From Parachlamydiaceae bacterium (lineage in GTDB: Bacteria; Chlamydiota; Chlamydiia; Chlamydiales; Parachlamydiaceae): a stretch of DNA of 14,867 nt. Location: the NCBI GenBank assembly GCA_013698165.1, contig JACCVN010000299.1, positions 1-14,867 on the forward strand, given 5' to 3'. A program made the translations under genes and the position numbers. The notes beneath the pieces are model-generated. The model worked only from the letters and a program-made list of their open reading frames with translations, ran no database searches and had not been told where the DNA came from. Positions 1-6,322 of the stretch are shown here, in pieces (positions within the stretch are counted from its first letter, which is position 1; each line of letters opens with the position of its first letter).

Positions 1-25
1 ACATCGACCAAGCTCAAAAAGAAGC

Positions 26-190
26 TAGTACACTGTCAAGGTAGAATTTTCGACTATTTCTAGCGTGAAAGCTCCCGTGGTTTGTCGATCGTAAAAGGGA
101 TTGTATTAGTCAATACAGCCCCTTTACGATCGGCAAACCAAGGGGCTTTGACGCAGAAATAGTCGAAAATTCTACCTTGACAGTGTGCTA
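26..190. mobile_element. MITE-like near-perfect palindrome flanked by TA
   Basis: The stretch reads almost identically on both strands: CACTGTCAAGGTAGAATTTT (31-50) reappears inverted near 166-185, and the arms stay complementary, with scattered mismatches and small indels, to a 4-nt AGTC centre at 108-111. At the outer ends lie CTAG at 25-28 and CTAG at 188-191, so the element can be read as 28-188 flanked by TA dinucleotides (26-27, 189-190). That is the TA target duplication expected of the Tc1/mariner-IS630 group (established knowledge). No transposase is encoded inside. A non-autonomous MITE is the best reading; a long hairpin RNA or other palindromic repeat is the alternative. Confidence 0.6.
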
Positions 191-194
191 GGGC

Positions 195-619
195 AAAAGG
201 TCGAAAGATTGATGACAAACACTTCAAGCAGATTAAAAAGGATTTTCGCAAAGAGGATAAAAAGCATAAGCACCGAGCTGTTTGGTTCGCTCAATGCGCT
301 GAGGTGATATTCCATATTCGACGGTAGAAGCTGATATTCGCTTTGATATGAATTATGCAATAGCAAAAGGTACTCATGGCAATCAAGAGAAGCGTTTTGC
401 AACGAAGTGTATCGAGTTGGTTTGGCAAAGGAAGAGGTCATAGTTCGTCTCAGTCCTCACGATCGTTTTTTAATCATTTATCGTCTCAAATTACCAAATC
501 ACATCATGATCCTCCATCAAAGGCTCAAGCTCGGCTGCAATCGATCACTTCAAGCCTTGAAAGAGTGCTCCCGCTTCCTGGTTGAAATTCAAAATGCCAT
601 TGAATTTCCTATCCTTTAA
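195..619 (+). pseudogene. degraded coding remnant, function unknown
   Basis: Several protein-like segments follow each other on the + strand but in different frames. One reads KIDDKHFKQIKKDFRKEDKK and continues to WFAQCAE, ending near 327. The next runs from about 304 (DIPYSTVEADIRFDMNYAI) to a stop at about 432. The third runs to the stop at 617-619 and includes LAKEEVIVRLSPHDRFLIIY. Joining them needs frame changes near 303 and 425. None has a convincing ribosome binding site. I recognise no family. The MITE-like palindrome lies immediately upstream and a 21-bp duplication immediately downstream, so this looks like decayed accessory DNA. Chance open frames cannot be excluded. Confidence 0.3.
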
Positions 620-640
620 AATGATTTAAAAGTTGGCTTT

Positions 641-682
641 TGTCTTATTGGATCATCCAGATGTCTTATTGGATCATCCAGA
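641..682. repeat. 21-bp tandem duplication, two copies
   Basis: TGTCTTATTGGATCATCCAG plus A occurs twice head to tail, at 641-661 and 662-682, with no mismatches. It lies just after the degraded coding stretch and overlaps no recognised gene. The perfect identity suggests a recent duplication. Confidence 0.85.
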
Positions 683-784
683 AAAATCTTAGCCACCCGA
701 TTCTGGAAAAACAGATGTTGATGAAAAATTCAATCTAATTGGCTGATATTTATTTATATCTCATTTTTCTTCCCATTTTAAAAA

Positions 785-822
785 TAAGGTGTCATGTTTT
801 AAGCAAAAAACATGACACCTTA
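785..822. terminator. perfect 16-bp hairpin, possible bidirectional terminator
   Basis: TAAGGTGTCATGTTTT (785-800) is exactly complementary to 807-822 around a 6-nt AAGCAA loop. On the + strand it is followed by ACTTTTTCAT, and on the - strand by TTTTTATTTTAAAATGG-like T-rich sequence, so it could terminate transcription in either direction. The T runs are short and interrupted. The flanking genes are remnants, so its present role is unclear. Confidence 0.45.
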
Positions 823-896
823 CTTTTTCATATATTATTTTCATTTTGACTAAGAATATGAGATAATTTTAATGGGCCCAAATCAAAGCCAATGAT

Positions 897-1213
897 TTAA
901 TAAAAATGGAAACAAGACGAGCAACTTGTCCTGAAAAAGAAGTAGAGGTTATTTCTTTCCAGAAGATCAGATGTAGGGTAGAACTCTTCATTGTTTATGA
1001 TTTTTCCTGTATCCCTAGAGAAAGTTTTATATTTTTCACCTAAAAGGCCTTTATTGAGATTCGGATCTCCATCTACCCTTGGCAGCTGCCGCTGACCTCA
1101 GTTCCGCACCGTAAAATATCAATTGGATCATCGGTCTCTACAACAATTTCTCGTCTTACAGTAACCGTTGCGTTAACCTCTTTGATTTCTATAATTTTAC
1201 CGTCAAGGTCATT
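897..1213 (-). pseudogene. frameshifted C-terminal fragment of an unknown protein
   Basis: On the - strand, from about 1213 down to a stop at 1073, the frame encodes DLDGKIIEIKEVNATVTVRR and then DDPIDILRCGTEVSGSCQG. Reading continues in another frame from about 1076 with VDGDPNLNKGLLGEKYKTF, later NEEFYPTSDLLERNN, to a TAA at 897-899. One frame change near 1075-1090 joins them into ...GSCQ-VDGDPNLNKGLLG.... From memory, a GSCQ-x-x-DGDPxLNxGLLG pattern occurs near the C-terminus of large uncharacterised proteins in chlamydia-related bacteria. That is recall, not a search result. There is no start codon or ribosome binding site of its own, and the N-terminal part is missing. The open frame continues upstream to 1378, but that part looks like the complement of the opposite-strand remnant. 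Confidence 0.45.
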
Positions 1214-1214
1214 G

Positions 1215-1463
1215 CGGCTCCTCAATGCTCGCAATACTAGTGAACGCCTCTTTAAAAGGTTGGAACAATTCCAAAATGAAACATCAGCAGAAAAAATTTT
1301 ATACTTATTATATGTAGAGCAGAATAGCAAATATACGAGAACGGATGTTAACGGGCGGAAAGAGTTATATGCCGACAAGCTGAGCCTCGATTATGTAGTA
1401 GCGCAGCTGAAGAACTTTGAAAAGGCTTTGGACCCCGCTTTACACCTTCAGAAAAGCTGCTGA
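1215..1463 (+). pseudogene. C-terminal remnant of unknown protein
   Basis: The + frame ending at the TGA of 1461-1463 has a convincing amphipathic, charged composition (RLFKRLEQFQNETSAEKILY, later ELYADKLSLDYVVAQLKNFE). The only upstream start is a TTG at 1182 without a Shine-Dalgarno sequence, and the residues before about 1215 look like the complement of the opposite-strand remnant. I read it as the tail of a gene whose 5' part was lost in a rearrangement joined to the - strand fragment near 1210-1215. No family recognised. It ends about 55 bp before the vapBC promoter. Confidence 0.35.
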
Positions 1464-1518
1464 ACATGCAAGCCAAAGGGGAACGATTTTATTGAGTCCC
1501 TGCTTGCGTGCCGCTATC

Positions 1519-1547
1519 TTGACCCTATATTGGTACTTTGGTATAAT
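1519..1547 (+). promoter_or_regulatory. sigma70-like promoter of vapBC
   Basis: TTGACC (1519-1524) and TATAAT (1542-1547) are separated by exactly 17 bp. The -10 box is a perfect consensus and the -35 has one mismatch. Transcription would start near 1554, about 40 nt before the antitoxin ATG. Confidence 0.75.
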
Positions 1548-1552
1548 ATGTA

Positions 1553-1573
1553 ATGTATACGTTTGATGTATAC
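1553..1573. promoter_or_regulatory. paired operator-like octamers in the vapBC leader
   Basis: ATGTATAC occurs at 1553-1560 and again at 1566-1573, 13 bp apart. Each contains the palindrome GTATAC. They cover the predicted transcription start, where ribbon-helix-helix antitoxins normally bind cooperatively to repress their own operon (known for the family). Their position and duplication make them the likely VapB operator; binding is inferred. Confidence 0.55.
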
Positions 1574-1593
1574 AATCATTTTACGAGGAAAAT

Positions 1594-1836
1594 ATGCATA
1601 GAACACAGGTCTATCTAACTGCCAAAGAAAGAGAGGGTCTTATAGCCTTAGCAAGAGAAACAGGTGCACAACAAAGTTCACTTATACGCGAGGCAATCGA
1701 CCAGTTTATTGAAGGAAAGAAGTTAGCAAAGAAAAGAAAGGGCCATGCTTTAAAATCGGCAGCAGGAATGTGGGCAGATCGGAATGATTTACCTGATTTG
1801 AAAGTATTAAGAAAAGAATTTGACAGGGAATTTTAA
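1594..1836 (+). CDS. vapB: ribbon-helix-helix antitoxin (VapB-type)
   Basis: 80 residues. The N-terminus (HRTQVYLTAKEREGLIALAR, about residues 2-21, then SSLIREAIDQFIE) has the beta-strand/helix/helix pattern of a CopG/Arc ribbon-helix-helix DNA-binding domain. The C-terminal part (about 45-80) is basic, then acidic, as in antitoxins that wrap around their toxin. It should neutralise the PIN toxin encoded next and repress the shared promoter. The ATG at 1594 has a GAGGA at 1585-1589. The stop overlaps the longest possible toxin frame, so the pair is one operon. Length and order are typical for vapBC. The symbol rests on domain type and context; subfamily assignment is not certain. Confidence 0.82.
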   Translation: MHRTQVYLTAKEREGLIALARETGAQQSSLIREAIDQFIEGKKLAKKRKGHALKSAAGMWADRNDLPDLKVLRKEFDREF

Positions 1837-1837
1837 C

Positions 1838-2230
1838 TTGGCGTTTGACAAATTGTTGGTAGATACCGATGTAATTATCGACTACTTACGGGGCAATCCT
1901 AAAGCCGTTAGCTATTTATACGATGTACAAGTTAAACATATGTGCTATGTTTCAACAATCACAATTGCTGAGCTCTATAGTGGGGTAAGAGAAGGGAATG
2001 AAAGGCACTTGTTGGAAGACTTTACTAAGGAATTTCATATAGCTATTTTGAACGAAACATTGGCGGAAAGAGCAGGCGTGTTCCGCAGAGATTATGGAAA
2101 AAGCCATGGAGTGGGTTTGGTCGACTGCATCATCGCGGCAACGGCAGAAAGTCTCGGTTCCATATTAATCACACTCAATTCGAAACATTTTCCAATGCTC
2201 AAAAAAGTGAAGGTGCCTTACCAAAAATAA
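1838..2230 (+). CDS. vapC: PIN-domain ribonuclease toxin (VapC-type)
   Basis: About 130 residues spanning one PIN domain. VapC toxins are Mg2+-dependent RNases that block translation by cutting tRNA or rRNA (family knowledge). The acidic residues are all present: DTDVIID at the N-terminus, E in TITIAELYSG, D in GLVDCIIAATAESLG, and a final NSKHF. I chose the TTG at 1838, two bases past the antitoxin TAA, because an AGGGA at 1825-1829 sits 8 bp upstream. A TTG at 1820 inside vapB would add six residues but lacks that spacing. The catalytic set looks intact, so the toxin is probably active. It shares the promoter at 1519-1547. Confidence 0.85.
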   Translation: MAFDKLLVDTDVIIDYLRGNPKAVSYLYDVQVKHMCYVSTITIAELYSGVREGNERHLLEDFTKEFHIAILNETLAERAGVFRRDYGKSHGVGLVDCIIAATAESLGSILITLNSKHFPMLKKVKVPYQK

Positions 2231-2380
2231 TTCTTGGTGGAGATGGCTAACCAACATTCGTATGCATTTATTTTAAAAGATAAATGAAAAACTGCTGGAA
2301 CTCTATTCTGTTTTTGTATTGATAACTTATCGAGATACATGTGAGTATACCAGTAAAAATGTAGAAATCAGGAGTAAATT

Positions 2381-2778
2381 ATGCATCCGTCTGATCCTTC
2401 TGGACCAAATCCAAGAACATCTAAACCCTATTCAGCATGTGATGACATTGCGGATTCTTACAACACACTGAATCTCACGACAAAGCATACTGTAGAACCC
2501 TATGGTGGTAAAAAGTATACATGGATTGATGAAGAACCGTCTTTTCAAGTCAACTGCACTTGTAATCGCTCTACATTGGTTATGGAGTATTAACCGTAGA
2601 ACCTCGTGTGGCGAAAAATTCATTTGGTCCGATAGTATTTCGAAAAGGTGGGATCACGGTCAACACTCCTAACTATTCGACAGCCTATATACAAAGCCCA
2701 TTAGGATTATCTAACTTTGTAGTGCTTCTTCCCACTCAATCGGGAGACCTTTTCGGATCAAAGAACAATAAGAGCTAA
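2381..2778 (+). pseudogene. small unknown gene broken by one frameshift
   Basis: An ATG at 2381 with a good AGGAG (2370-2374) opens a frame (MHPSDPSGPNPRTSKPYSAC...) that stops at 2593 after 70 residues. A second frame, open from 2566, continues with SLYIGYGVLTVEPRVAKNSF and later NTPNYSTAYIQSPLGLSNFV, to a TAA at 2776-2778. A single -1 (or +2) change between about 2563 and 2590 would join them into one protein of about 130 residues. The mature protein would be rich in Pro, Thr, Asn and Tyr, with no signal peptide, transmembrane segment or motif that I recognise. No slippery heptamer is evident, so a mutation or sequencing error is likelier than programmed frameshifting. Confidence 0.5.
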
Positions 2779-3138
2779 TTGCAAAAGTATTTGAGCGCTC
2801 TAGAATCGATTTTTATCAATCTCCATGTTTCCTCGGCATTCTGCATTAAATTTTATAGTTAACATTATAGAGCAAAGCTATTCTAAGCCAATGTTAAATG
2901 CCATATTCTTAATTCTTTTTTTTGATATTTCTGTTGAGTTTTATTTTTTGTCATGCTATATAATTAGTGTGAAATGCTGTTGATTATGCTGGCAATATCA
3001 ACCGGATGTGTTGCGGTAATAAACAAAAAAAATATTTACAAAATAAACTGTTAACTAAATTAGTAGGTGTTATCATAACATTAAGTATATTGAGGTAGGT
3101 AAAGTTTAGGGAGCCACCACCAATTAAACGGAAAAGCG
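2779..3138. other. AT-rich intergenic stretch without recognisable features
   Basis: Strongly AT-rich by eye, lying between the 3' ends of the broken gene at 2381-2778 (+) and the glycosyltransferase (-). I see no coding signal, no clear hairpin with a T run and no RNA gene. A 61-codon - strand frame overlapping the glycosyltransferase end was judged spurious. Confidence 0.6.
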
Positions 3139-5124
3139 CTAAGAAGGAAGGATCTTTTTTAATTTCCATTTTGGATTTAAGAGTACAATAAGTCCATATG
3201 CAAAAAGGAAGGCTAATATGGCATCAATAGAGCTAGTATATTTTATCGCTATATATGATGAATAGATAACTAATAAAATGATTGATATTTTATAGACCAG
3301 AGGAATTGGTGTGCTATCTGAAATTTTGGGAGTGCGAAAGAATACAGTATGTTTATTAAATATAATTTGCTTAAAAGATTGTAGAACACCTGCGAAATTA
3401 ACTGGTAAAAGTACCATATTTAAAGATAGCACTCTAAATAGATCACTATACTTGTAACCACATTGCTTTAAATCTCTGGCATAAAGAAATAGGTACGGAA
3501 TTGTTAGAAGTAATGCCTCTAATGGAAAATCACCAAGTGTAAAGGGAGAAACTTGCATTAATAAAGTGCTAAACAAAATCGATGGCATTGAAAGTAAATA
3601 ATGAACACGAAATAAACTTTCTTTTAAAATTCTTATTTTCTTTGGACTCTTTATAAAGTATGCCAAAGCCTTAGGCAAAATAATTAAGCCTCCATTTGCC
3701 CATCTCTTTCTTTGAATAATTAATGATCCAAAATCTGGAGGGGTTGCACTGTAAGAAAGCCTTTCAGGATAATTATATAATTTCCAACCTTTGGCTGCTA
3801 AATCAATACTACTTTCTGTGTCTTCAATCACAGTGCGATCTTGAATATATCTACAGATTAAAAATCCATTTTCTAATCTTTGCTCTAAAATGTCATCAAG
3901 AGCACTTTTTCTGATTAATGCGTTAGCACCCACCCAAAAGGTAGCACCAAAATAAGTAAATCCTTGATGCATATTATATTGTACATCGGTGGCAGCACCG
4001 GCGATTCTTTCTAGTAAACCTGGTGCTTTAGGGTATGCGCTGTAAGGTGTTTGGATCACTGCTGTATTTTGAAAATAAGATTTTTCCATCTCAAATATTA
4101 GCCTAGAGCCATAATCATAAGTTAAGATACTATCAGCATCTAAGATAGAAATATAAATAGCGTTTTGAAAATAAAAAGAAGATTCATTTGAGGCACATTC
4201 ATTTATGTAAATTTTTCCATCTTTGTTACCTTCTTTAAGGTGCTTGCCAAGTAGACCCAGGTAACTATTAATGTTCATTGATTTATTTGACGCGTGCGAA
4301 AGATTTGCGTATTGTTTTCTTTCAAATGAACTTAATTCAACATTAAAAATTCCTAAAATTGTTATATACTCTGATTTTAATTCCTTAATTTCCAACTTTC
4401 TTGTTTTTAAGCTTTCAAGAATTGATTTTAGGTTTAAGATTCTTTTAGTAAATGTCAACTCAATAAATTTTTTATCTGCATGCCCTTTTATTTCGTAGAG
4501 CAAAGCTTGATTTTCAAAAAATAAAATAATATTTTCGTAAATGGAAATTAAATAAGAAGTTTCATCAATTATGCTAATAGTCTTATGGGTTAGCCTTTGC
4601 TGAAAATCAATTTCTAGTTCCATATACTTTGTATATTCTGATTTAAAAAGATTATTCAATTCATTTACAAGATTTCTTGTTTCATTGAGTATTGGACAGG
4701 AAGGAGGATTGTCAATTAAAAGTACAACTCTCCTATTTGGATAATTTTGTAAAGCTGCGGAAAGTAGTGATTGTCTTATTACTTGAATCTCTTCCTTATA
4801 TGAGGGGACTAGGATTAATAAAGATGGTGTCTCTTTTAATAAAAAGGAATTAAGCTCGCTTTTATTAGTAGGCTTATGTTTGAATAACCTTTTAAAGTAC
4901 CCATATCGTGAAAAAGAATAAACAATATTTCCATAAGTTAAAAAAAATGTAAATAAGGAAACACCAAAAATTCCAACTATGTCCAAACAATGATCTCCAG
5001 AGAACATTGATCCAGCCATGTTCAATAATTTGTACATGACTAAAAAGAAGCCGGTCAGAACTGCTGTTGATGCTATTATATTTAAATAAAATTCTTTAGT
5101 GTAGCAAATATTTTTACAGTTCAT
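3139..5124 (-). CDS. membrane family-2 glycosyltransferase, cellulose-synthase-like
   Basis: 661 residues. Two N-terminal membrane segments (about 13-33, 46-68) precede a GT2 domain: LLILVPSYKEE (102-112), VVLLID with D138, the metal-binding DAD at 329-331, FWVGAN (396-401), the catalytic-base ED at 434-435 and QRKRW (471-475), the Q-x-x-R-W signature of processive enzymes. About five hydrophobic segments follow (about 505-650). By family knowledge it transfers sugar from a nucleotide sugar to a growing glycan at the inner membrane, possibly extruding it; the sugar is unknown. Residues about 145-315 form a long Lys/Glu-rich, probably helical insert, far longer than the usual gap between these motifs. 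No PilZ domain is evident. The gene is AT-rich compared with recR-lpxD, suggesting transfer. Its Shine-Dalgarno is weak, but a consensus promoter lies upstream. Confidence 0.85.
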   Translation of the reverse strand: MNCKNICYTKEFYLNIIASTAVLTGFFLVMYKLLNMAGSMFSGDHCLDIVGIFGVSLFTFFLTYGNIVYSFSRYGYFKRLFKHKPTNKSELNSFLLKETPSLLILVPSYKEEIQVIRQSLLSAALQNYPNRRVVLLIDNPPSCPILNETRNLVNELNNLFKSEYTKYMELEIDFQQRLTHKTISIIDETSYLISIYENIILFFENQALLYEIKGHADKKFIELTFTKRILNLKSILESLKTRKLEIKELKSEYITILGIFNVELSSFERKQYANLSHASNKSMNINSYLGLLGKHLKEGNKDGKIYINECASNESSFYFQNAIYISILDADSILTYDYGSRLIFEMEKSYFQNTAVIQTPYSAYPKAPGLLERIAGAATDVQYNMHQGFTYFGATFWVGANALIRKSALDDILEQRLENGFLICRYIQDRTVIEDTESSIDLAAKGWKLYNYPERLSYSATPPDFGSLIIQRKRWANGGLIILPKALAYFIKSPKKIRILKESLFRVHYLLSMPSILFSTLLMQVSPFTLGDFPLEALLLTIPYLFLYARDLKQCGYKYSDLFRVLSLNMVLLPVNFAGVLQSFKQIIFNKHTVFFRTPKISDSTPIPLVYKISIILLVIYSSYIAIKYTSSIDAILAFLFAYGLIVLLNPKWKLKKILPS

Positions 5125-5160
5125 TTTATTTTATCTTTATTTTATGTAATTAAAGAATCC

Positions 5161-5189
5161 ATTATAATCAAACATAGTTGTTTTGTCAA
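5161..5189 (-). promoter_or_regulatory. consensus sigma70 promoter of the glycosyltransferase gene
   Basis: On the - strand, TTGACA (5189-5184) and TATAAT (5166-5161) are both perfect consensus hexamers separated by 17 bp. The predicted start near 5154 leaves a leader of about 30 nt before the ATG at 5124. The promoter lies about 17 bp outside the left end of the neighbouring insertion sequence. Confidence 0.8.
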
Positions 5190-5205
5190 TAACTATAATT
5201 CGTTA

Positions 5206-5262
5206 TATGCCGCCAATTTAGAAATGGCCCCTTTTTCACAAGATAGAAATGGCCTCTTTTTC
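5206..5262. repeat. left terminal inverted repeat with two binding-site-like motifs
   Basis: The tip CCGCCAA (5210-5216) is followed by GAAATGGCCCCTTTTT and, 25 bp further in, GAAATGGCCTCTTTTT. It matches the right end at 7780-7833 over about 54 bp with scattered mismatches. Confidence 0.8.
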
Positions 5263-5329
5263 ATTATAATATTATACGCAAATATCGTGTTCTACAATAA
5301 CGCCGAAAAAAGAGATTTCATCATCTTTT

Positions 5330-5377
5330 TCCGGCCTATCTTCTTTTCGGCTTATCTTATTTTCTTCGGCCTATCTT
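5330..5377. repeat. three iteron-like direct repeats TTCGGCCTATCTT
   Basis: Three 13-bp copies differing by at most one base from TTCGGCCTATCTT start at 5330 (TCCGGCCTATCTT), 5346 (TTCGGCTTATCTT) and 5365 (exact). They lie between the left end of the insertion sequence and the stop codon of the primase-like gene at 5390. A partial inverted copy (CGCCGAAAAAAGA) is at 5301-5313. Short spaced direct repeats are typical protein-binding sites; function here is unknown. Confidence 0.65.
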
Positions 5378-5389
5378 TTTTGTCTTTAA

Positions 5390-6322
5390 TTAACATCTTA
5401 TTATCTCGTTTAATATGTTTCTAACCATTAAGTGTCCCTTTTCGCGTACTAAATCATTCCAGTCCGAATAATCGCTTATCGCCGGAAACCCTGTAAAATC
5501 TGGGATAGCAACTGTGCAGTTAGTTTCTACTCGGCTCTTTACTAAAAATGCTGCCTGTACCCCTTTGTTCACCTCTAAATGGCGATCATTGTCCGCTAAG
5601 ACAATAATCCGACTGTTAGGATAATTGCTCCGTAATATCATTGCCACTTGTTCAAGATTGTTTGAGCTGATCGCGGTTACTGCCGGAATGCCCATTACCT
5701 CATAACATGTAGCTGCAACCACGTATGATTCAGTAAGTGCTATCGGCTGTCCGTTAACAAAAGGTTGCAGGATGTGAAATAATCCTCTTGTCTTGATGTT
5801 TTTTGGCATCCGTTTTGTTCCATCAGAATTTAAAAGTTGGTAGCTCCAAAGTTTGTTGTCTCCATCACGTAAAGGAACGATTGCCACGCGTCCATATGCG
5901 TTATTTCGAAATCGAATTCCATAATATCCGACTGATTTTTTTCTTAAATAGTCAGATTCGCCTGTTCGGTCTGAATATTCCCAGAAGAGTTCAGACTTTT
6001 TAGTCGATTCAACATCTATCGGCCTACTCATCTCTCTTAATGATACCATTCCGTTATTGTCAGCATCTTTAGGTAAGCCATAAGTTTTATAGGTTTTGAC
6101 TTCTCCTCCTTGGCAGCGACACCAGGTAGCTAATCCCAACATGCCGTTATTTAATAAGGATTGAGTTGTTTTATAGCTCAATTCCCCTCTACCTTCGATC
6201 TGTCCTTGAATTTGACAACGAATAAAGTCTGCATTAATTTTTAACTCACTTACATTCAACCCATTTGATAACAAAAAGTTAAGGTGAGCTTTTATTTGCT
6301 GTTCCAAAGTCATGTAGCTCAT
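5390..6322 (-). CDS. Toprim primase-like protein, IS passenger gene
   Basis: 310 residues. The C-terminal half carries a Toprim fold as in phage/plasmid primases of the TraC or P4-related kind: ALTESYVVAAT with catalytic-type E198, VLADNDRH with D244 and D246, and DWNDL at 287-291. The N-terminal part (about 33-85: FIRCQIQG...GELSYKT...NGMLGLATWCRCQGG...KTYG) resembles the region preceding Toprim in plasmid primases. Such enzymes make RNA primers for DNA synthesis (family knowledge). No helicase domain is present. The ATG overlaps the transposase stop as ATGA, with GGAGGGGG just upstream, so translation is coupled. A methionine three codons later is an alternative start. It lies wholly inside the insertion sequence, so it is a passenger or an accessory transposition protein; a role in transposition is inference. 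Confidence 0.82.
   Translation of the reverse strand: MSYMTLEQQIKAHLNFLLSNGLNVSELKINADFIRCQIQGQIEGRGELSYKTTQSLLNNGMLGLATWCRCQGGEVKTYKTYGLPKDADNNGMVSLREMSRPIDVESTKKSELFWEYSDRTGESDYLRKKSVGYYGIRFRNNAYGRVAIVPLRDGDNKLWSYQLLNSDGTKRMPKNIKTRGLFHILQPFVNGQPIALTESYVVAATCYEVMGIPAVTAISSNNLEQVAMILRSNYPNSRIIVLADNDRHLEVNKGVQAAFLVKSRVETNCTVAIPDFTGFPAISDYSDWNDLVREKGHLMVRNILNEIIRC

Noticed and set aside
1214..1378. N-terminal part of the - strand frame 1073-1378 as a real gene start
   Set aside because: It is the complement of the more protein-like + strand remnant and lacks a ribosome binding site.
2984..3169. 61-codon - strand frame starting inside the glycosyltransferase 3' end
   Set aside because: It overlaps the real gene in another frame, has no ribosome binding site, and its sequence in the AT-rich gap does not look like protein.
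5186..5210. Possible XerCD dif-like site (ATAA-CTATAA-TTCGTTATAT) beside the IS1202-like element
   Set aside because: Some IS1202-group elements are reported near dif-like sites, but this match is poor in the XerC arm, one base short in the XerD arm, and overlaps the element tip.
5224..5424. 66-codon + strand frame at the insertion-sequence left end
   Set aside because: It consists of the terminal repeat and T-rich iteron region; the hydrophobic look comes from T runs.
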